Assembly (NCBI RefSeq): GCF_000518265.1
Contig: NZ_JADG01000009.1
Coordinates: 393,292 to 457,291, forward strand
Reading direction: 5' to 3'
DNA from: Actinomadura oligospora ATCC 43269
GTDB taxonomy: Bacteria > Actinomycetota > Actinomycetes > Streptosporangiales > Streptosporangiaceae
DNA: 64,000 bases
A program made the position numbers and the translations under genes. The notes beneath the pieces were generated by a model. The model was not told the DNA's origin, did no database searches, and saw nothing but the letters and a program-made list of their open reading frames with translations. Position 1 is the first letter of the stretch, and the number at the start of each line of letters is the position of its first letter. Positions 17,556-26,500 of this stretch are shown here, in pieces.

Positions 17556-19372
17556 CGGTTCACTCCCAGATCGGTGAGGGTGGTCGTGAGGACCTCCACC
17601 GCGTCGCATCCGGCGAAGATCCGCGCGTCGACTCCTTCGTAGGAGCCCTTACCCGCGAGCCACACCTTCACCGCTCCCGCGTCGCGCAGGGTGCGCGCGG
17701 CGTCCGCCGCCCGCTCCTCGTACACCCTGTCGGACGAGCACAGGCACGCGATCGTCGCGCCGGACGCGGCGAACCCCTCGGGCGGGCCGATGACGGTCTC
17801 GACGCCGCCCGCCTGGAACAGGTTGGCCGCGAAGGTGACGCGGCCGGTGTGCGCGGCGACCGGGCCGAGCGTCGCCAGGTACACCTTCGGGCGCGCGCCG
17901 GTCGCGTCGCGGTGCGCGTCGGAGCGGTCCCGCAGGGCCTCGAAGTCCTGCCCGTAGGTGACCACCGGAAGTCCCCCGGTGTCGGGGGAGGACGGGGCGG
18001 GCCGCCGGGACGGCAGGGTCTCCGCCAGGTTCGGGAACTCGCTCAGGCCGGTCAGCGGCGCCTTCCGGTGGGCGACGTCGCGGCGGCGGCGCTCCCAGGT
18101 CTCCCCCAGGCGCCGCGCCACCAGGCCGGACGCGAGCGCGTCGGCGAGCCCGCCCGCCTTCTCGATCTCGGTGAACCAGGCCCAGGCGGCCTGCGCGAGG
18201 TCCTCGGTCAGGCGCTCGACGTACCAGGAGCCGCCCGCCGGGTCGACGACGCGCGCGAGGCTCGACTCCTCCAGCAGGAGGGTCTGGGTGTTGCGGGCGA
18301 TACGCCGGGAGAAGTCGTCGGGCAGGCCGAGGCGCGCGTCGAACGGCTGGACGGTCACCGCGTCCGCGCCGCCGACCCCGGCGGCGAAGGTCGCGACGGT
18401 GGTGCGCAGCATGTTCACCCACGGGTCGTGGCGGGTCATCATCGCCGAGGACGTGACGGCGTGGATCGTCGCGACCGTCCCGTCCCGGGCGCCGGACACC
18501 TCGGCGACGCGCTGCCAGAGGCGGCGCGCGGCGCGCAGCTTGGCGATCGACGCGAACTGGTCGGCGTTGACGGCGAACCGGAACTCGATCTGGCCGAACG
18601 CCTCGTCCACGGTGAGGCCCGCGGCGGTGAGGACGCGCAGGTAGGCGACCCCGGCGGCGACGGCCGCGCCGAGCTCGTCGGCGTCCCCGCCGCCCGCGTC
18701 GTGGTAGGGGGTGGCGTCGACGGTGAACGCCCGGACCTTCGGGAACTCCCGGACACACCGGATCGCCAGCACCGCCACGTCGTCCAGGATCGCGCGGGCG
18801 CCGGTGCGGGCGGCCAGGCCGAGCGGGTCGGCGCCCAGATTCCCGACGGGCTCGGTGCCGCGCTCGGCGGCCAGCGAGAGGAACGCCTCGGCGGCCTCGC
18901 CGGTCTCCGCGCCCGCGTCCAGCACGACGGGGGCGAGGTTCAGGTGGACGTCGCGGAGCACGTCCGGCAGCGCCGCCACGGGGATCCCGCCCTCGCCGAG
19001 CGTCAGCCAGACCGAGGTGGCGCCGTTCTCCAGGTCGGCCAGGATCGCGGCGCGGGTCGTCTCGGCGTCGGGGTGGCCGTGCCGCTGCCGGACGTCCCAG
19101 CCCGCGAGGCCCTCGCCCTCGGGCATGATCTCGCGCACACGGGGGGCGAGTCCGGGCCGTCCGGGGGCGGAGTCCTCGGCGGTGTAGAGCGCGGCGATCG
19201 GCACACCGTCGTAGGTCTCGTGGGCGAGCAGCCCTTCGATCTCGTCGAGGGGGGTGTCCTCGGACGCCGCGCCGGTCTTGCGCAGCACACCCCGCACCAT
19301 TCCCCGCCACCGGTCACGATCGGCCGGGGGGAAGGCGGCGGCCAGTTCGAGTTCTTCAGGCGGCACCGTCAT
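17552..19372 (-). CDS. mutA: Methylmalonyl-CoA mutase small subunit
   Basis: A 606-residue paralogue of MutB that is catalytically silent and stabilises the heterodimer. It keeps the barrel pattern ([20 protein letters not shown], then [18 protein letters not shown]) and a degenerate C-terminal Rossmann domain without the DxHxxG motif, as expected for MutA. The ATG at 19372 begins the conserved [10 protein letters not shown]; the frame extends upstream without a start signal. A TACCAT seven bases before the ATG could be a -10 for a leaderless transcript (weak). First gene of the mutA-mutB-meaB operon. Confidence 0.95.
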   Translation of the reverse strand: MTVPPEELELAAAFPPADRDRWRGMVRGVLRKTGAASEDTPLDEIEGLLAHETYDGVPIAALYTAEDSAPGRPGLAPRVREIMPEGEGLAGWDVRQRHGHPDAETTRAAILADLENGATSVWLTLGEGGIPVAALPDVLRDVHLNLAPVVLDAGAETGEAAEAFLSLAAERGTEPVGNLGADPLGLAARTGARAILDDVAVLAIRCVREFPKVRAFTVDATPYHDAGGGDADELGAAVAAGVAYLRVLTAAGLTVDEAFGQIEFRFAVNADQFASIAKLRAARRLWQRVAEVSGARDGTVATIHAVTSSAMMTRHDPWVNMLRTTVATFAAGVGGADAVTVQPFDARLGLPDDFSRRIARNTQTLLLEESSLARVVDPAGGSWYVERLTEDLAQAAWAWFTEIEKAGGLADALASGLVARRLGETWERRRRDVAHRKAPLTGLSEFPNLAETLPSRRPAPSSPDTGGLPVVTYGQDFEALRDRSDAHRDATGARPKVYLATLGPVAAHTGRVTFAANLFQAGGVETVIGPPEGFAASGATIACLCSSDRVYEERAADAARTLRDAGAVKVWLAGKGSYEGVDARIFAGCDAVEVLTTTLTDLGVNR

Positions 19373-19658
19373 GGCAGGGATGGTAGGCGAGCGCCGACCC
19401 CGAGCCGACGACCGGGGTGCCCGCAGACACGCCCCGGACACGGCTCCGACGCGCCCCGGACAGGGCCCGGACCCGCCGGAGCGGCGCCGCGGGGGCCCCA
19501 AAATCCCGGGGCCGTAAACCCGAATCCCGGCCGGGTGACGTGACCCTGACCTCAAGCGTGCAACCGGACGAACGGGAACGTAACGTCGTATGTGACCGTC
19601 CGAGTCCGGCGGGTCCCCTCAGGCCTCGCCGCGCCGGCCCCGGCACCGAGGTGGTGGG

Positions 19659-20765
19659 ATGGCCCTCAGGTTCGGTATCGAAGAAGAGTACTTCGTCGTC
19701 GATCCCCGGTCCCGCCAGGTGGTGCCGCGCGCCGGGGGCGTCGTCGCCCGCGCGGCCGAGACCCTCGGCGACCGCGCGTCCGCCGAGCTGGTCTGCTTCC
19801 TCGCCGAGGCCAAGACGCCCCCGTGCGACGACCTGGACAAGCTGACCGAGCAGATCCGCGCGATGCGGGCCACGATGGCGGACGCGGCGCGCGCCGAGGG
19901 CCTGATGCTGGTCGCGACCGGCACGCCCGTCCTCGGCGACCTGTTCCCGCCGCCGATCAGCCCGGGGCCGCGCTACGCCGACAGCCTGGCCACCTACCGG
20001 GCGCTGGACGACGAGCAGTGCATCTGCTCCTGCCACGTCCATGTGGAGATGCCCGACCGGGCCCGCGCGGTCCAGGTCAGCAACCACCTGCGGCCGTGGC
20101 TGCCGACGTTGCTGGCGATGACGGCGAACTCCCCGTTCTGGGCGGGACGCGACACCGGGCACGCCTGCTGGCGGGTCATGTCGTGGGCGCGCTGGCCGGT
20201 CGCCGGGCCGCCGCCGTTCTTCGAGTCCCTCTCCCACTACGAGGACCTGATCGAGGCGCTGCTCGGCTGCGGCGCGCTGATGGACCTGGCCACGGTGTTC
20301 TGGGACGTCCGCCCGTCCTCCCGCCTGCCGACGCTGGAGATCCGGCTCGCGGACGTGGCGCTCGACACTGAGGGCGCCGCGTTGTTCGCCGCGCTCGTCC
20401 GGGCGCTGGCGCAGGTGGCGCTCGCCGCGGTCGAGGACGGGGAGAGGCCGCCCGCGCCGTCCCAGGAGATGCTGCGCGCCGCGTACTGGCTCGCCGCCCG
20501 CGACGGCCTCGCCGGGAAGGGCCTGGACGTCCGGACGGGACGGCCCGCGCGGTTCGCCGACCTGGCCGTCGCGCTGCTCGCGCACGCCCGTCCCGCGCTC
20601 GACGACTCCGGCGACCTCGCCCTCGTCGAGGCGGGCCTGGACCGGCTGCTGACCGACGGCACCGGCGCCGACCGGCAGCGACGCGTCCACCGGCGGCGCG
20701 GACTGCTGAGCGACGTCGTCGACGCGGCGGCGGTCGGTCTGCCCCGTCCGCCCGAGATCGGTTGA
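19659..20765 (+). CDS. Carboxylate-amine ligase, GCS2/YbdK family
   Basis: A 368-residue ATP-dependent ligase of the glutamate-cysteine ligase 2 family. The N-terminal FGIEEEYFVVDP supplies the acidic metal ligands. CSCHVHVEMPD and VRPSSRLPTLEIRLADV are the conserved core strands. Family members join a carboxylate to an amine, with weak or specific gamma-glutamyl ligase activity. In actinomycetes, which use mycothiol, the substrate is usually unknown; EgtA in ergothioneine synthesis is a relative, but no egt genes are nearby. It is divergent from mutA and alone in its unit. GGTGGG precedes the ATG. Confidence 0.88.
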   Translation: MALRFGIEEEYFVVDPRSRQVVPRAGGVVARAAETLGDRASAELVCFLAEAKTPPCDDLDKLTEQIRAMRATMADAARAEGLMLVATGTPVLGDLFPPPISPGPRYADSLATYRALDDEQCICSCHVHVEMPDRARAVQVSNHLRPWLPTLLAMTANSPFWAGRDTGHACWRVMSWARWPVAGPPPFFESLSHYEDLIEALLGCGALMDLATVFWDVRPSSRLPTLEIRLADVALDTEGAALFAALVRALAQVALAAVEDGERPPAPSQEMLRAAYWLAARDGLAGKGLDVRTGRPARFADLAVALLAHARPALDDSGDLALVEAGLDRLLTDGTGADRQRRVHRRRGLLSDVVDAAAVGLPRPPEIG

Positions 20766-20851
20766 TCTCCGGAGGGGGAAGGACGACGCGGACACGCATC
20801 GAAATCGGACAATAACCGAGCGCTCATCCGACGGCCCGTACGCTGGCCGTC

Positions 20852-22090
20852 GTGACTCTGGAGCGACGGGGCATCCCGAGCGTGTGGCCTGAAACCCGTC
20901 ACCGCCTCGGTTCTCCTGGCCTCATGAGCCGGTGGTCCCGTGCCGTGGCGGCGTCGCCCCTGACGCGGCTTCCGGTCGCGGTCTCGCTCTTGTTCGGTCT
21001 CGCGGCCTGTGCCGGTGAGCAGCCCAGGGCGCGGATGGGACGGGGTGTCGCCACTCCGCCGATGGCGCTTCCGCCCACGCCGCCGGACGGGGACGGAACC
21101 GACGTGTACGCGCACGACCGGCCGGGGATGCTCAGCCCGGTCGTGAAGGGCATGCCCGCGCGCGTGTACGTCCCCGACACCAAGAGCGGCGACGTGATCG
21201 TCCTGGACCAGAGGACCTTCAAGCGGGTCGACCGCTTCAAGGTCGGCCGCGTGCCGCAGCACGTGGTGCCGTCCTGGGACCTGAGGACGCTCTGGGTCAA
21301 CGACAACGACTCGAACGACCTCGTCCCGATCGATCCGCGCACCGGCAGGCACGGCAGGCCCGTCCCGGTGGACGATCCGTACAACCTCTACTTCACCCCG
21401 GACGGCCGTCACGCGGTCGTCATGGCCGAGCGCAAGGAGCGGATCGACTTTCGGGACGCGCACACGATGCGGCTCGTGACCTCGGTGAACGTCCCCTGCC
21501 AGGGTCCGAACCACGCCGACTTCTCGGCGGCGGGCGACTTCTTCCTCACCGCGTGCGAGTTCTCCGGGGACGTCCTGAAGATCGACACCGCCGGGCGCCG
21601 GGTGGCCGCCTCGATCAATCTCAGCAATCGGGCGATGCCGCAGGACGTGAAACTGTCACCGGACGGTCGTACGTTCTATATAGCGGACATGGCGTCCAAC
21701 GGCGTATGGACGGTCGACGCGCGCACGTTCCGGAAGACCGGGTTCCTCCCGACCGGGAAGGGCGCGCACGGCCTCTACGTCAGCCGGGACTCGCGCGTCC
21801 TGTACGTGTCGAACCGAGGGGAGGGCACGATCTCGGTGGTGTCGTTCGCGACCGGCCGGGTCGACCGGACCTGGCGGCTGCCCGGCGGGGGCTCCCCCGA
21901 CATGGGGGGAGTCTCGGCGGACGGAAGGGTGCTCTGGCTGTCGGGACGGTACGACGGGGTGGTGTACGCGATCTCGACCGCCGACGGGAGGCTGATCCGA
22001 AAGATCCGGGTCGGTACGGGTCCGCACGGTTTGTGCGTCTATCCTCAGCCGGGCCGTTACTCCCTGGGGCACACGGGGGTACTGCGCTAG
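20852..22090 (+). CDS. YVTN-type beta-propeller lipoprotein
   Basis: A secreted beta-propeller lipoprotein, 412 residues from the GTG at 20852 or 388 from the ATG at 20924. The ATG form gives a classic signal peptide (MSRWSRAVAASPLTRLPVAV) ending in lipobox FGLAAC. The GTG form has a TACGCT seven bases upstream and could be leaderless. The mature part has repeated blades of the form ARVYVPDTKSGDVIVLD and RVLYVSNRGEGTISVVS, typical of YVTN/lactonase-like propellers, which bind or scaffold on the cell surface. The esterase gene begins 26 bases after its stop, so the two products probably work together at the envelope. Confidence 0.85.
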   Translation: MTLERRGIPSVWPETRHRLGSPGLMSRWSRAVAASPLTRLPVAVSLLFGLAACAGEQPRARMGRGVATPPMALPPTPPDGDGTDVYAHDRPGMLSPVVKGMPARVYVPDTKSGDVIVLDQRTFKRVDRFKVGRVPQHVVPSWDLRTLWVNDNDSNDLVPIDPRTGRHGRPVPVDDPYNLYFTPDGRHAVVMAERKERIDFRDAHTMRLVTSVNVPCQGPNHADFSAAGDFFLTACEFSGDVLKIDTAGRRVAASINLSNRAMPQDVKLSPDGRTFYIADMASNGVWTVDARTFRKTGFLPTGKGAHGLYVSRDSRVLYVSNRGEGTISVVSFATGRVDRTWRLPGGGSPDMGGVSADGRVLWLSGRYDGVVYAISTADGRLIRKIRVGTGPHGLCVYPQPGRYSLGHTGVLR

Positions 22091-22115
22091 TCGAAAACGG
22101 GGATCGGGGATCGGC

Positions 22116-23321
22116 ATGATCGGGCCGCAGAACGTCTTGGTGTTCCTGCTGTTGTTGCTGGGGTTCGTCGGCGCCACATGGTGGCAGTACCGGGCCGGGA
22201 ACCTGGCGCTGCGCCTCGTCGCGGCCTTCTGCGCCTTCCTCGCCGCCGCGCTGTTCGGGATCGCGGCGGTCAACCGCTACTACGGCTACTACCAGGGCTG
22301 GACCGACATCTACCGCGACATGGCCGAGGAGTCGGGCAGCAGCGGCCGGGGCGTCCCGGAGGTGAAGGCGTTCAGCGCCGGGTACCCCAACGCGCACGGG
22401 CAGAGCATGGCGGGCGGGCGGCTGGTGAACGTCCGGATGAACGGGCGCACGAGCGGGCTCGTCCGGCAGTTGCTGGTCTACCTGCCGCCGCAGTACTTCG
22501 ACCCGGCCTACGCGGCCTACCGGTTCCCGGCCGTGGAGCTGCTGCACGGCTCCCCCGGCACGCCCACCGACTGGACCCGGCACATCCCGGCGCCGCAGAC
22601 GCTCGCGCAGGCCGTCCGGGAGCGTCTGGCAGCCCCGGTGGTGCTGGTCATGCCCGACATCAGCGGCGGGCGGCGGCTGTCCGGGCAGTGCCTGGACGCC
22701 AAGGACGGCCCGCACGACGAGACGTTCCTCACCCGCGACGTCCCCGACTACGTGGCCGGGTCGCTGCGGGTCCGTCCGCCGGGCGACGGCTGGGGCCTGG
22801 CGGGCTACTCCGAGGGCGGCTACTGCGCGGCGAACCTGGCCCTGCGGCACACCCGCACCTACGGCGTCGCGGCGGTGCTGAGCGGCTACTTCCAGCCGCT
22901 GCCGACGAACCGGACGCCGGACGGCAGGCGCGACCCGTTCGCGGGCGACCGGCGCGTCCGCGACCAGAACACCCCGATGCGGGCCCTCGAGCGCATGGCC
23001 GCCGGGGCGCACCTGCCGCTGTTCTGGCTGGCCTCGGGCTCGCAGGCGGCGGGCGACACCTCCGCGGCCCGCGGCTTCGCCGGGCTGCTCCGCGCGCACC
23101 GGCAGGTCGCGCCGCTGACCGTGCTGAAGGGCAGCGGCCACGACTTCCGGACCTGGCGCAACGCGCTGCGCCCGATGTTCCAGTGGATGACCGAGCACCT
23201 CACCGGCGGCTCGGGCACCGGCCCCGCCCCGTCCCCCACCCGCGTGCCGCGCGCCGCGGGCGGCCACCTCACCGGCGCGTCCCCGGCGAACCAGGGCCCG
23301 CGCACCGTCCTGGGCCGCTGA
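22116..23321 (+). CDS. Membrane-anchored esterase, mycolyltransferase-like fold
   Basis: A 401-residue protein with two N-terminal hydrophobic segments (about 5-24 and 30-52), then an extracellular alpha/beta hydrolase of the esterase-D/antigen-85-like type. The nucleophile Ser is in GYSEGGYC (about residue 231) and the catalytic His in KGSGHDFRTW (about 343). Relatives hydrolyse or transfer acyl groups on cell-wall glycolipids or small esters; a corynomycolate substrate is unlikely outside the mycolate-producing genera. The tail after residue 365 is low-complexity and Pro/Gly-rich. Cotranscribed with the beta-propeller lipoprotein. Confidence 0.85.
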   Translation: MIGPQNVLVFLLLLLGFVGATWWQYRAGNLALRLVAAFCAFLAAALFGIAAVNRYYGYYQGWTDIYRDMAEESGSSGRGVPEVKAFSAGYPNAHGQSMAGGRLVNVRMNGRTSGLVRQLLVYLPPQYFDPAYAAYRFPAVELLHGSPGTPTDWTRHIPAPQTLAQAVRERLAAPVVLVMPDISGGRRLSGQCLDAKDGPHDETFLTRDVPDYVAGSLRVRPPGDGWGLAGYSEGGYCAANLALRHTRTYGVAAVLSGYFQPLPTNRTPDGRRDPFAGDRRVRDQNTPMRALERMAAGAHLPLFWLASGSQAAGDTSAARGFAGLLRAHRQVAPLTVLKGSGHDFRTWRNALRPMFQWMTEHLTGGSGTGPAPSPTRVPRAAGGHLTGASPANQGPRTVLGR

Positions 23322-23354
23322 CCGGCCACGCCCCGGGCGCCCTCCCGGACGCGA

Positions 23355-23389
23355 ACGACCCCTGACCGTTTCGCCCGGTCAGGGGTCGT
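23355..23389. terminator. Bidirectional hairpin terminator
   Basis: A perfect 14-base-pair stem, ACGACCCCTGACCG with CGGTCAGGGGTCGT, closes a seven-base loop (TTTCGCC). It lies between the convergent esterase (ends 23321) and glycosyltransferase (ends 23439) genes. There is no U-tract, as is usual for actinomycete terminators. Confidence 0.8.
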
Positions 23390-23438
23390 CCGGATTCCGC
23401 GGGCCGTGAACCGCGCACGCGTGGGGTGACGCGACGGG

Positions 23439-24767
23439 TCAGCGGCCTTCGAGCAGTTCGGTCCAGAGGGGGCCGATGCGGTCCAGATGGTAGGAACCGG
23501 CGACTTCGGGCGCGGCCGTGCCGAGGCGGTCGCGCAGGTCGCGGTCGGACATGACGCGGTCGAGGGCCGCGGTGAGGGCGTCCACGTCGCGGGGCGGGAC
23601 GAGCAGGCCGTTCTCGCCGTCCCGGATCAGGTCGGCGGGGCCGGTCGGGCAGTCGAACGACACGACGGCCAGGCCCTTGCTCATCGCCTCCAGCAGCACC
23701 ATCGGCATGCCCTCGTACCGGGACGACAGCGCGTACACCGAGGCCTGCTCAAGCGCCCGCCCCATGTCGGTGCGCGGTTTCAGCTCGATCCTGTCCCCCA
23801 CGCCCAGCTGGGCGATCTGCTTGCGCAGCTTCGCCTCGCGGGAGCCCGCGCCGTGGATGACCAGCCGCCAGTCGGGATGCTTGTCCGCCAGCGGCGCGTA
23901 CGCGGCGATGAGCATGTCGAAGCCCTTGGCCCGGACGAACCGTCCGGCGGCGAGCACCACGGGCCTCTCCCGCCGGGACGGGCCGCCGTTCAGCTCGGGC
24001 AGGGCGTTCGGGATCACGACGATCCGCACCGGCGTCCCCGCGAGAGCCTCGGCGAACTCGGCGCGGGCGGTCTCGGTGAGGGTCGTCAGGACGGTCAGCC
24101 GGCCGTAGCGGCGGCGCATCTCCGCGCGCACCGTCGGCCGGTATCCGGCCAGGTGGCGGTGGTCCTGCCCGATGGTGACGACGTCCTTCGGGGCCAGCTC
24201 GGCGAGCAGCATGTTCAGCGACGGCCGGGTGCCGATGAGCACGTCGGCGGGCCGGTCCAGCAGGACGCGGACGAGCCGCAGGTCCGTCCAGAGGCTCCCG
24301 TGCCGGAACGTGGCCTCGTCGAGCTGGGTGAGGACGCTCGGCATGCGGCGCAGCAGGCGCTCCACGCGTCCGAGGGCGGGGCCGCGCGGCGGTGGACGGC
24401 GGTCGTCGACGAAGGTGACGCGGACGCCGTCCGGGATCGGGAAGAACGGCGTGTCCGCCGTCCGCAGGACGCTGACGATCTCGACGTCGTAATCGCGGGC
24501 GAGATGTCCGCACGTGGTCAGTACAGTCCTGATCGTCCCTCCTGTACCATGTGCGTGTTGGAGCAGCACCCGGACGACGGGACGCTCGCCGTGGGCGGGC
24601 ACGAGTCGTCCGCGGGTGAAGAGGCGCAACAGGACGAACGCCGTCCGCCGGAGGATCCGGTGCATGACCCGGGCCGGGTCTTTCAGCCGGGCCTTCCAGT
24701 GCCGCTTACGGCGTTTTTTCGCGGCCCCGCCCCCGGCGGGTGCCTGCGCAGCTTGACGTACCACCAT
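23439..24767 (-). CDS. GT4-family glycosyltransferase
   Basis: A 442-residue retaining glycosyltransferase of the GT-B fold. The first 65 residues are basic with one hydrophobic stretch and probably contact the membrane. The donor-binding half has VLAAGRFVRAKGFDMLIAAY and the EX7E motif in SRYEGMPMVLLEAMSKG, the hallmark of family GT4. It would transfer a sugar from a nucleotide donor to an envelope glycan or polyprenyl carrier; donor and acceptor are unknown. GGGGG precedes the ATG at normal spacing. Nearby envelope genes support a wall role. Confidence 0.9.
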   Translation of the reverse strand: MVVRQAAQAPAGGGAAKKRRKRHWKARLKDPARVMHRILRRTAFVLLRLFTRGRLVPAHGERPVVRVLLQHAHGTGGTIRTVLTTCGHLARDYDVEIVSVLRTADTPFFPIPDGVRVTFVDDRRPPPRGPALGRVERLLRRMPSVLTQLDEATFRHGSLWTDLRLVRVLLDRPADVLIGTRPSLNMLLAELAPKDVVTIGQDHRHLAGYRPTVRAEMRRRYGRLTVLTTLTETARAEFAEALAGTPVRIVVIPNALPELNGGPSRRERPVVLAAGRFVRAKGFDMLIAAYAPLADKHPDWRLVIHGAGSREAKLRKQIAQLGVGDRIELKPRTDMGRALEQASVYALSSRYEGMPMVLLEAMSKGLAVVSFDCPTGPADLIRDGENGLLVPPRDVDALTAALDRVMSDRDLRDRLGTAAPEVAGSYHLDRIGPLWTELLEGR

Positions 24768-25068
24768 CCGAACCCCCGGTTCAAGGTAGATACGGTGCTC
24801 CCGGGGCCATCCTGCTCGACCGGACGGTGGAGCAGAAGGGTTTCCCCGACACGGGCGCGTCGTGCCCCGGATGCGACGTTTCTACCGGCCGGCGCCCATC
24901 GCCGACCGGTTCGACTTCGGCCGACGCCCCATCGCCGACCGCTTTGTGCAGGCTGACAGCGCGCCGACCACTCCCTTTTTCGGTCGGCTACGTGTCAGCC
25001 GGTTCTGGGTAGGCCGACACGACGCGGACCGATCCCACATCAGTCGGCGTCGCGCCTGGCACGCCGGA
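24768..25068. repeat. Intergenic stretch with GCCGACC repeats
   Basis: No gene is supported here. The segment carries many copies of a short motif, GCCGACC or its reverse complement GGTCGGC. These include a 14-base direct repeat (CCCATCGCCGACCG) at 24895-24908 and 24928-24941, spaced exactly 33 bases apart. Further partial copies lie near 24963, 24981, 25012 and 25042. The 33-base period equals 11 codons, so the DNA could be decayed coding sequence. Otherwise it is a cluster of binding sites upstream of the glycosyltransferase gene. Confidence 0.4.
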
Positions 25069-26301
25069 TCAGCCGGCGGTGTTGACCTCCTGGCCGAGCG
25101 CGCTGCCGCGCAGCCACTTGGCCCACGACATCTGGTAGAAGCCGTAGCCGTTGTCCCAGGGCAGCTCGCGGTCGGTGCCGGTGATGACCACCGGGTCGCC
25201 GATGTAGGAGAAGCCGTAGTACCACTCGGCCTTGCTGGGCGGGGAGTTCACGCAGCCGTGGCTGACGTTCTGCCGTCCCTGCGCCCACGTCGTGGCCGCC
25301 ATCGAGTGGATGTACTCGCCGCTGTCGGAGATCCGGACGGCGAACGGGATGACCTCCTTGTAGCCCCCGTTGGCCTTGTCCTCCGGCTTCACGCCCATCC
25401 ATTCGGACGTCATGATCGCCGGGTTCTCCTTGCCCATGGTCAGGTGGACGCCGCTGGTGGTCTGGTAGATGTCCACCCCGTTGCGGATCCGCCCGCCGCG
25501 TCCGGCGCTGATGCCCCAGCCGTTGACCTTGACGCCGTTCTTCTTCACCACGAGCCGGTGCGTCTTGACGTTCACGGTGACCATGTGCGCGTCACCGATC
25601 CGGAACGAGCGGTCGACGTCGGCGACACCGTAGGTGCGCTTGCCCGACTTCACGCCGGAGAGCTTGGCGCTGAAGGTGATCTTCTGGTTGGGCTGCCAGT
25701 ACGTGCCGTTCTTGGTGCGGAAGACGACGTGCTGGTCGTCGGTCCACTTCCAGGCGCCGACGGCCGGCTTCTGCGAGCGCACCTCGAGGGCCTTCTCGAC
25801 GGCCTTGCGGTCGCCCACGGCGCGGTTGAACGCCACCATGATCGGCATGCCGATGCCGACCTTGCCCGAGCTCGGCGTGACGTCGGTGATCGCCAGCTCG
25901 TTCCCGGCCTTGACCGTGCCGAACGAGCTGCTGGCCGACGCCGTCTTGCCCTTGGGGCTGCGCGCGGACGCCTGGACCTGGTACTGGGATCCGGGACGCA
26001 GCGTCCGGGACTGCCAGGTCGTCTTGTCCGCCGACATCTCGCCCTCGACGGGCTTGCCCTTGCGGGTGACGACGACCTGGTCGAGGGTTCCGCCGGCGAC
26101 CTTCACCGTCACGCCGGCGTCCGGCGCGGCGCGGCCGTCCCCGTTCCCCGGTGTGATCGTCAGCTGCGGCGTTCCCGCCTCGGCCTTGCCGTCGACGTTC
26201 GCGCCCTCGTGTTTCTCCCCGCCGCCGCACGCGGTCAGCGCCAGTGCCATCGCGGTCAAGCCCGCGCCCGTCCGCACCCCCACGGTGAGCGTCCGCCCCA
26301 C
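25069..26301 (-). CDS. L,D-transpeptidase lipoprotein, copy 1
   Basis: A 410-residue lipoprotein that forms 3-3 crosslinks in peptidoglycan. The signal ends in lipobox LALTAC. Two Ig-like domains follow (about 45-145 and 150-255), then the YkuD catalytic domain with the motif NVSHGCVNSPP, whose Cys is the nucleophile, and a C-terminal DNGYGFYQMSWAKW helix typical of the actinobacterial LdtMt2 type. The GTG at 26301 has GGAGG six bases upstream and gives a compact signal peptide. A close relative lies just upstream (26501-27688) with its own terminator between, so the pair looks like a tandem duplication with separate control. Confidence 0.93.
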   Translation of the reverse strand: MGRTLTVGVRTGAGLTAMALALTACGGGEKHEGANVDGKAEAGTPQLTITPGNGDGRAAPDAGVTVKVAGGTLDQVVVTRKGKPVEGEMSADKTTWQSRTLRPGSQYQVQASARSPKGKTASASSSFGTVKAGNELAITDVTPSSGKVGIGMPIMVAFNRAVGDRKAVEKALEVRSQKPAVGAWKWTDDQHVVFRTKNGTYWQPNQKITFSAKLSGVKSGKRTYGVADVDRSFRIGDAHMVTVNVKTHRLVVKKNGVKVNGWGISAGRGGRIRNGVDIYQTTSGVHLTMGKENPAIMTSEWMGVKPEDKANGGYKEVIPFAVRISDSGEYIHSMAATTWAQGRQNVSHGCVNSPPSKAEWYYGFSYIGDPVVITGTDRELPWDNGYGFYQMSWAKWLRGSALGQEVNTAG

Positions 26302-26336
26302 GTCAACCTCCAGAGACCCCCGCTGTATGGCGGAGA

Positions 26337-26360
26337 CATTAGCGACAATTGTCGCCAATG
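26337..26360. promoter_or_regulatory. Near-perfect 24-base palindrome upstream of Ldt copy 1
   Basis: GCGACAATTGTCGC (26342-26355) is a perfect palindrome. It is flanked by CATT and AATG (26337-26340 and 26357-26360), giving 24 bases with a single mismatched pair. It lies 36 bases upstream of the L,D-transpeptidase start, where a repressor or activator could act. On the minus strand TAATGT within its left edge could serve as a -10. No adjacent regulator gene is present. Confidence 0.5.
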
Positions 26361-26404
26361 TGGGGCTTGATCGGATTGTTCTCGTGGTCCGAGATCAAAG
26401 CGTT

Positions 26405-26434
26405 GCAAAAACCCCCGGGGTGTACCCGGGGGTT
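26405..26434 (-). terminator. Rho-independent terminator of Ldt copy 2
   Basis: Read on the minus strand, a 10-base-pair stem AACCCCCGGG/CCCGGGGGTT with a five-base loop is followed by a run of T (the complement of GCAAAAA at 26405-26410). It lies 67 bases after the stop of the upstream L,D-transpeptidase gene and separates it from copy 1. Confidence 0.82.
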
Positions 26435-26500
26435 CGCGGAGTCCGTCGGCCGGGCCGGGAAGGCCGCGGGGCTCGGGAGGAACGCGGCAGGTCAGGACCC

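Noticed and set aside
15342..17642. 766-codon plus-strand frame opposite mutB
   Set aside because: It is the mirror of mutB, which has all the family motifs; the plus frame has no domain or start signal.
19560..19610. GGAAC near 19578 as a possible ECF-sigma -35 for the GCS2 ligase
   Set aside because: Spacing to the following GTC is too long for the usual pattern and no second element is convincing.
20754..20769. GAGATC-GGTT-GATCTC hairpin overlapping the stop of the GCS2 ligase
   Set aside because: Only six pairs, partly coding, no T-run; too weak for a terminator call.
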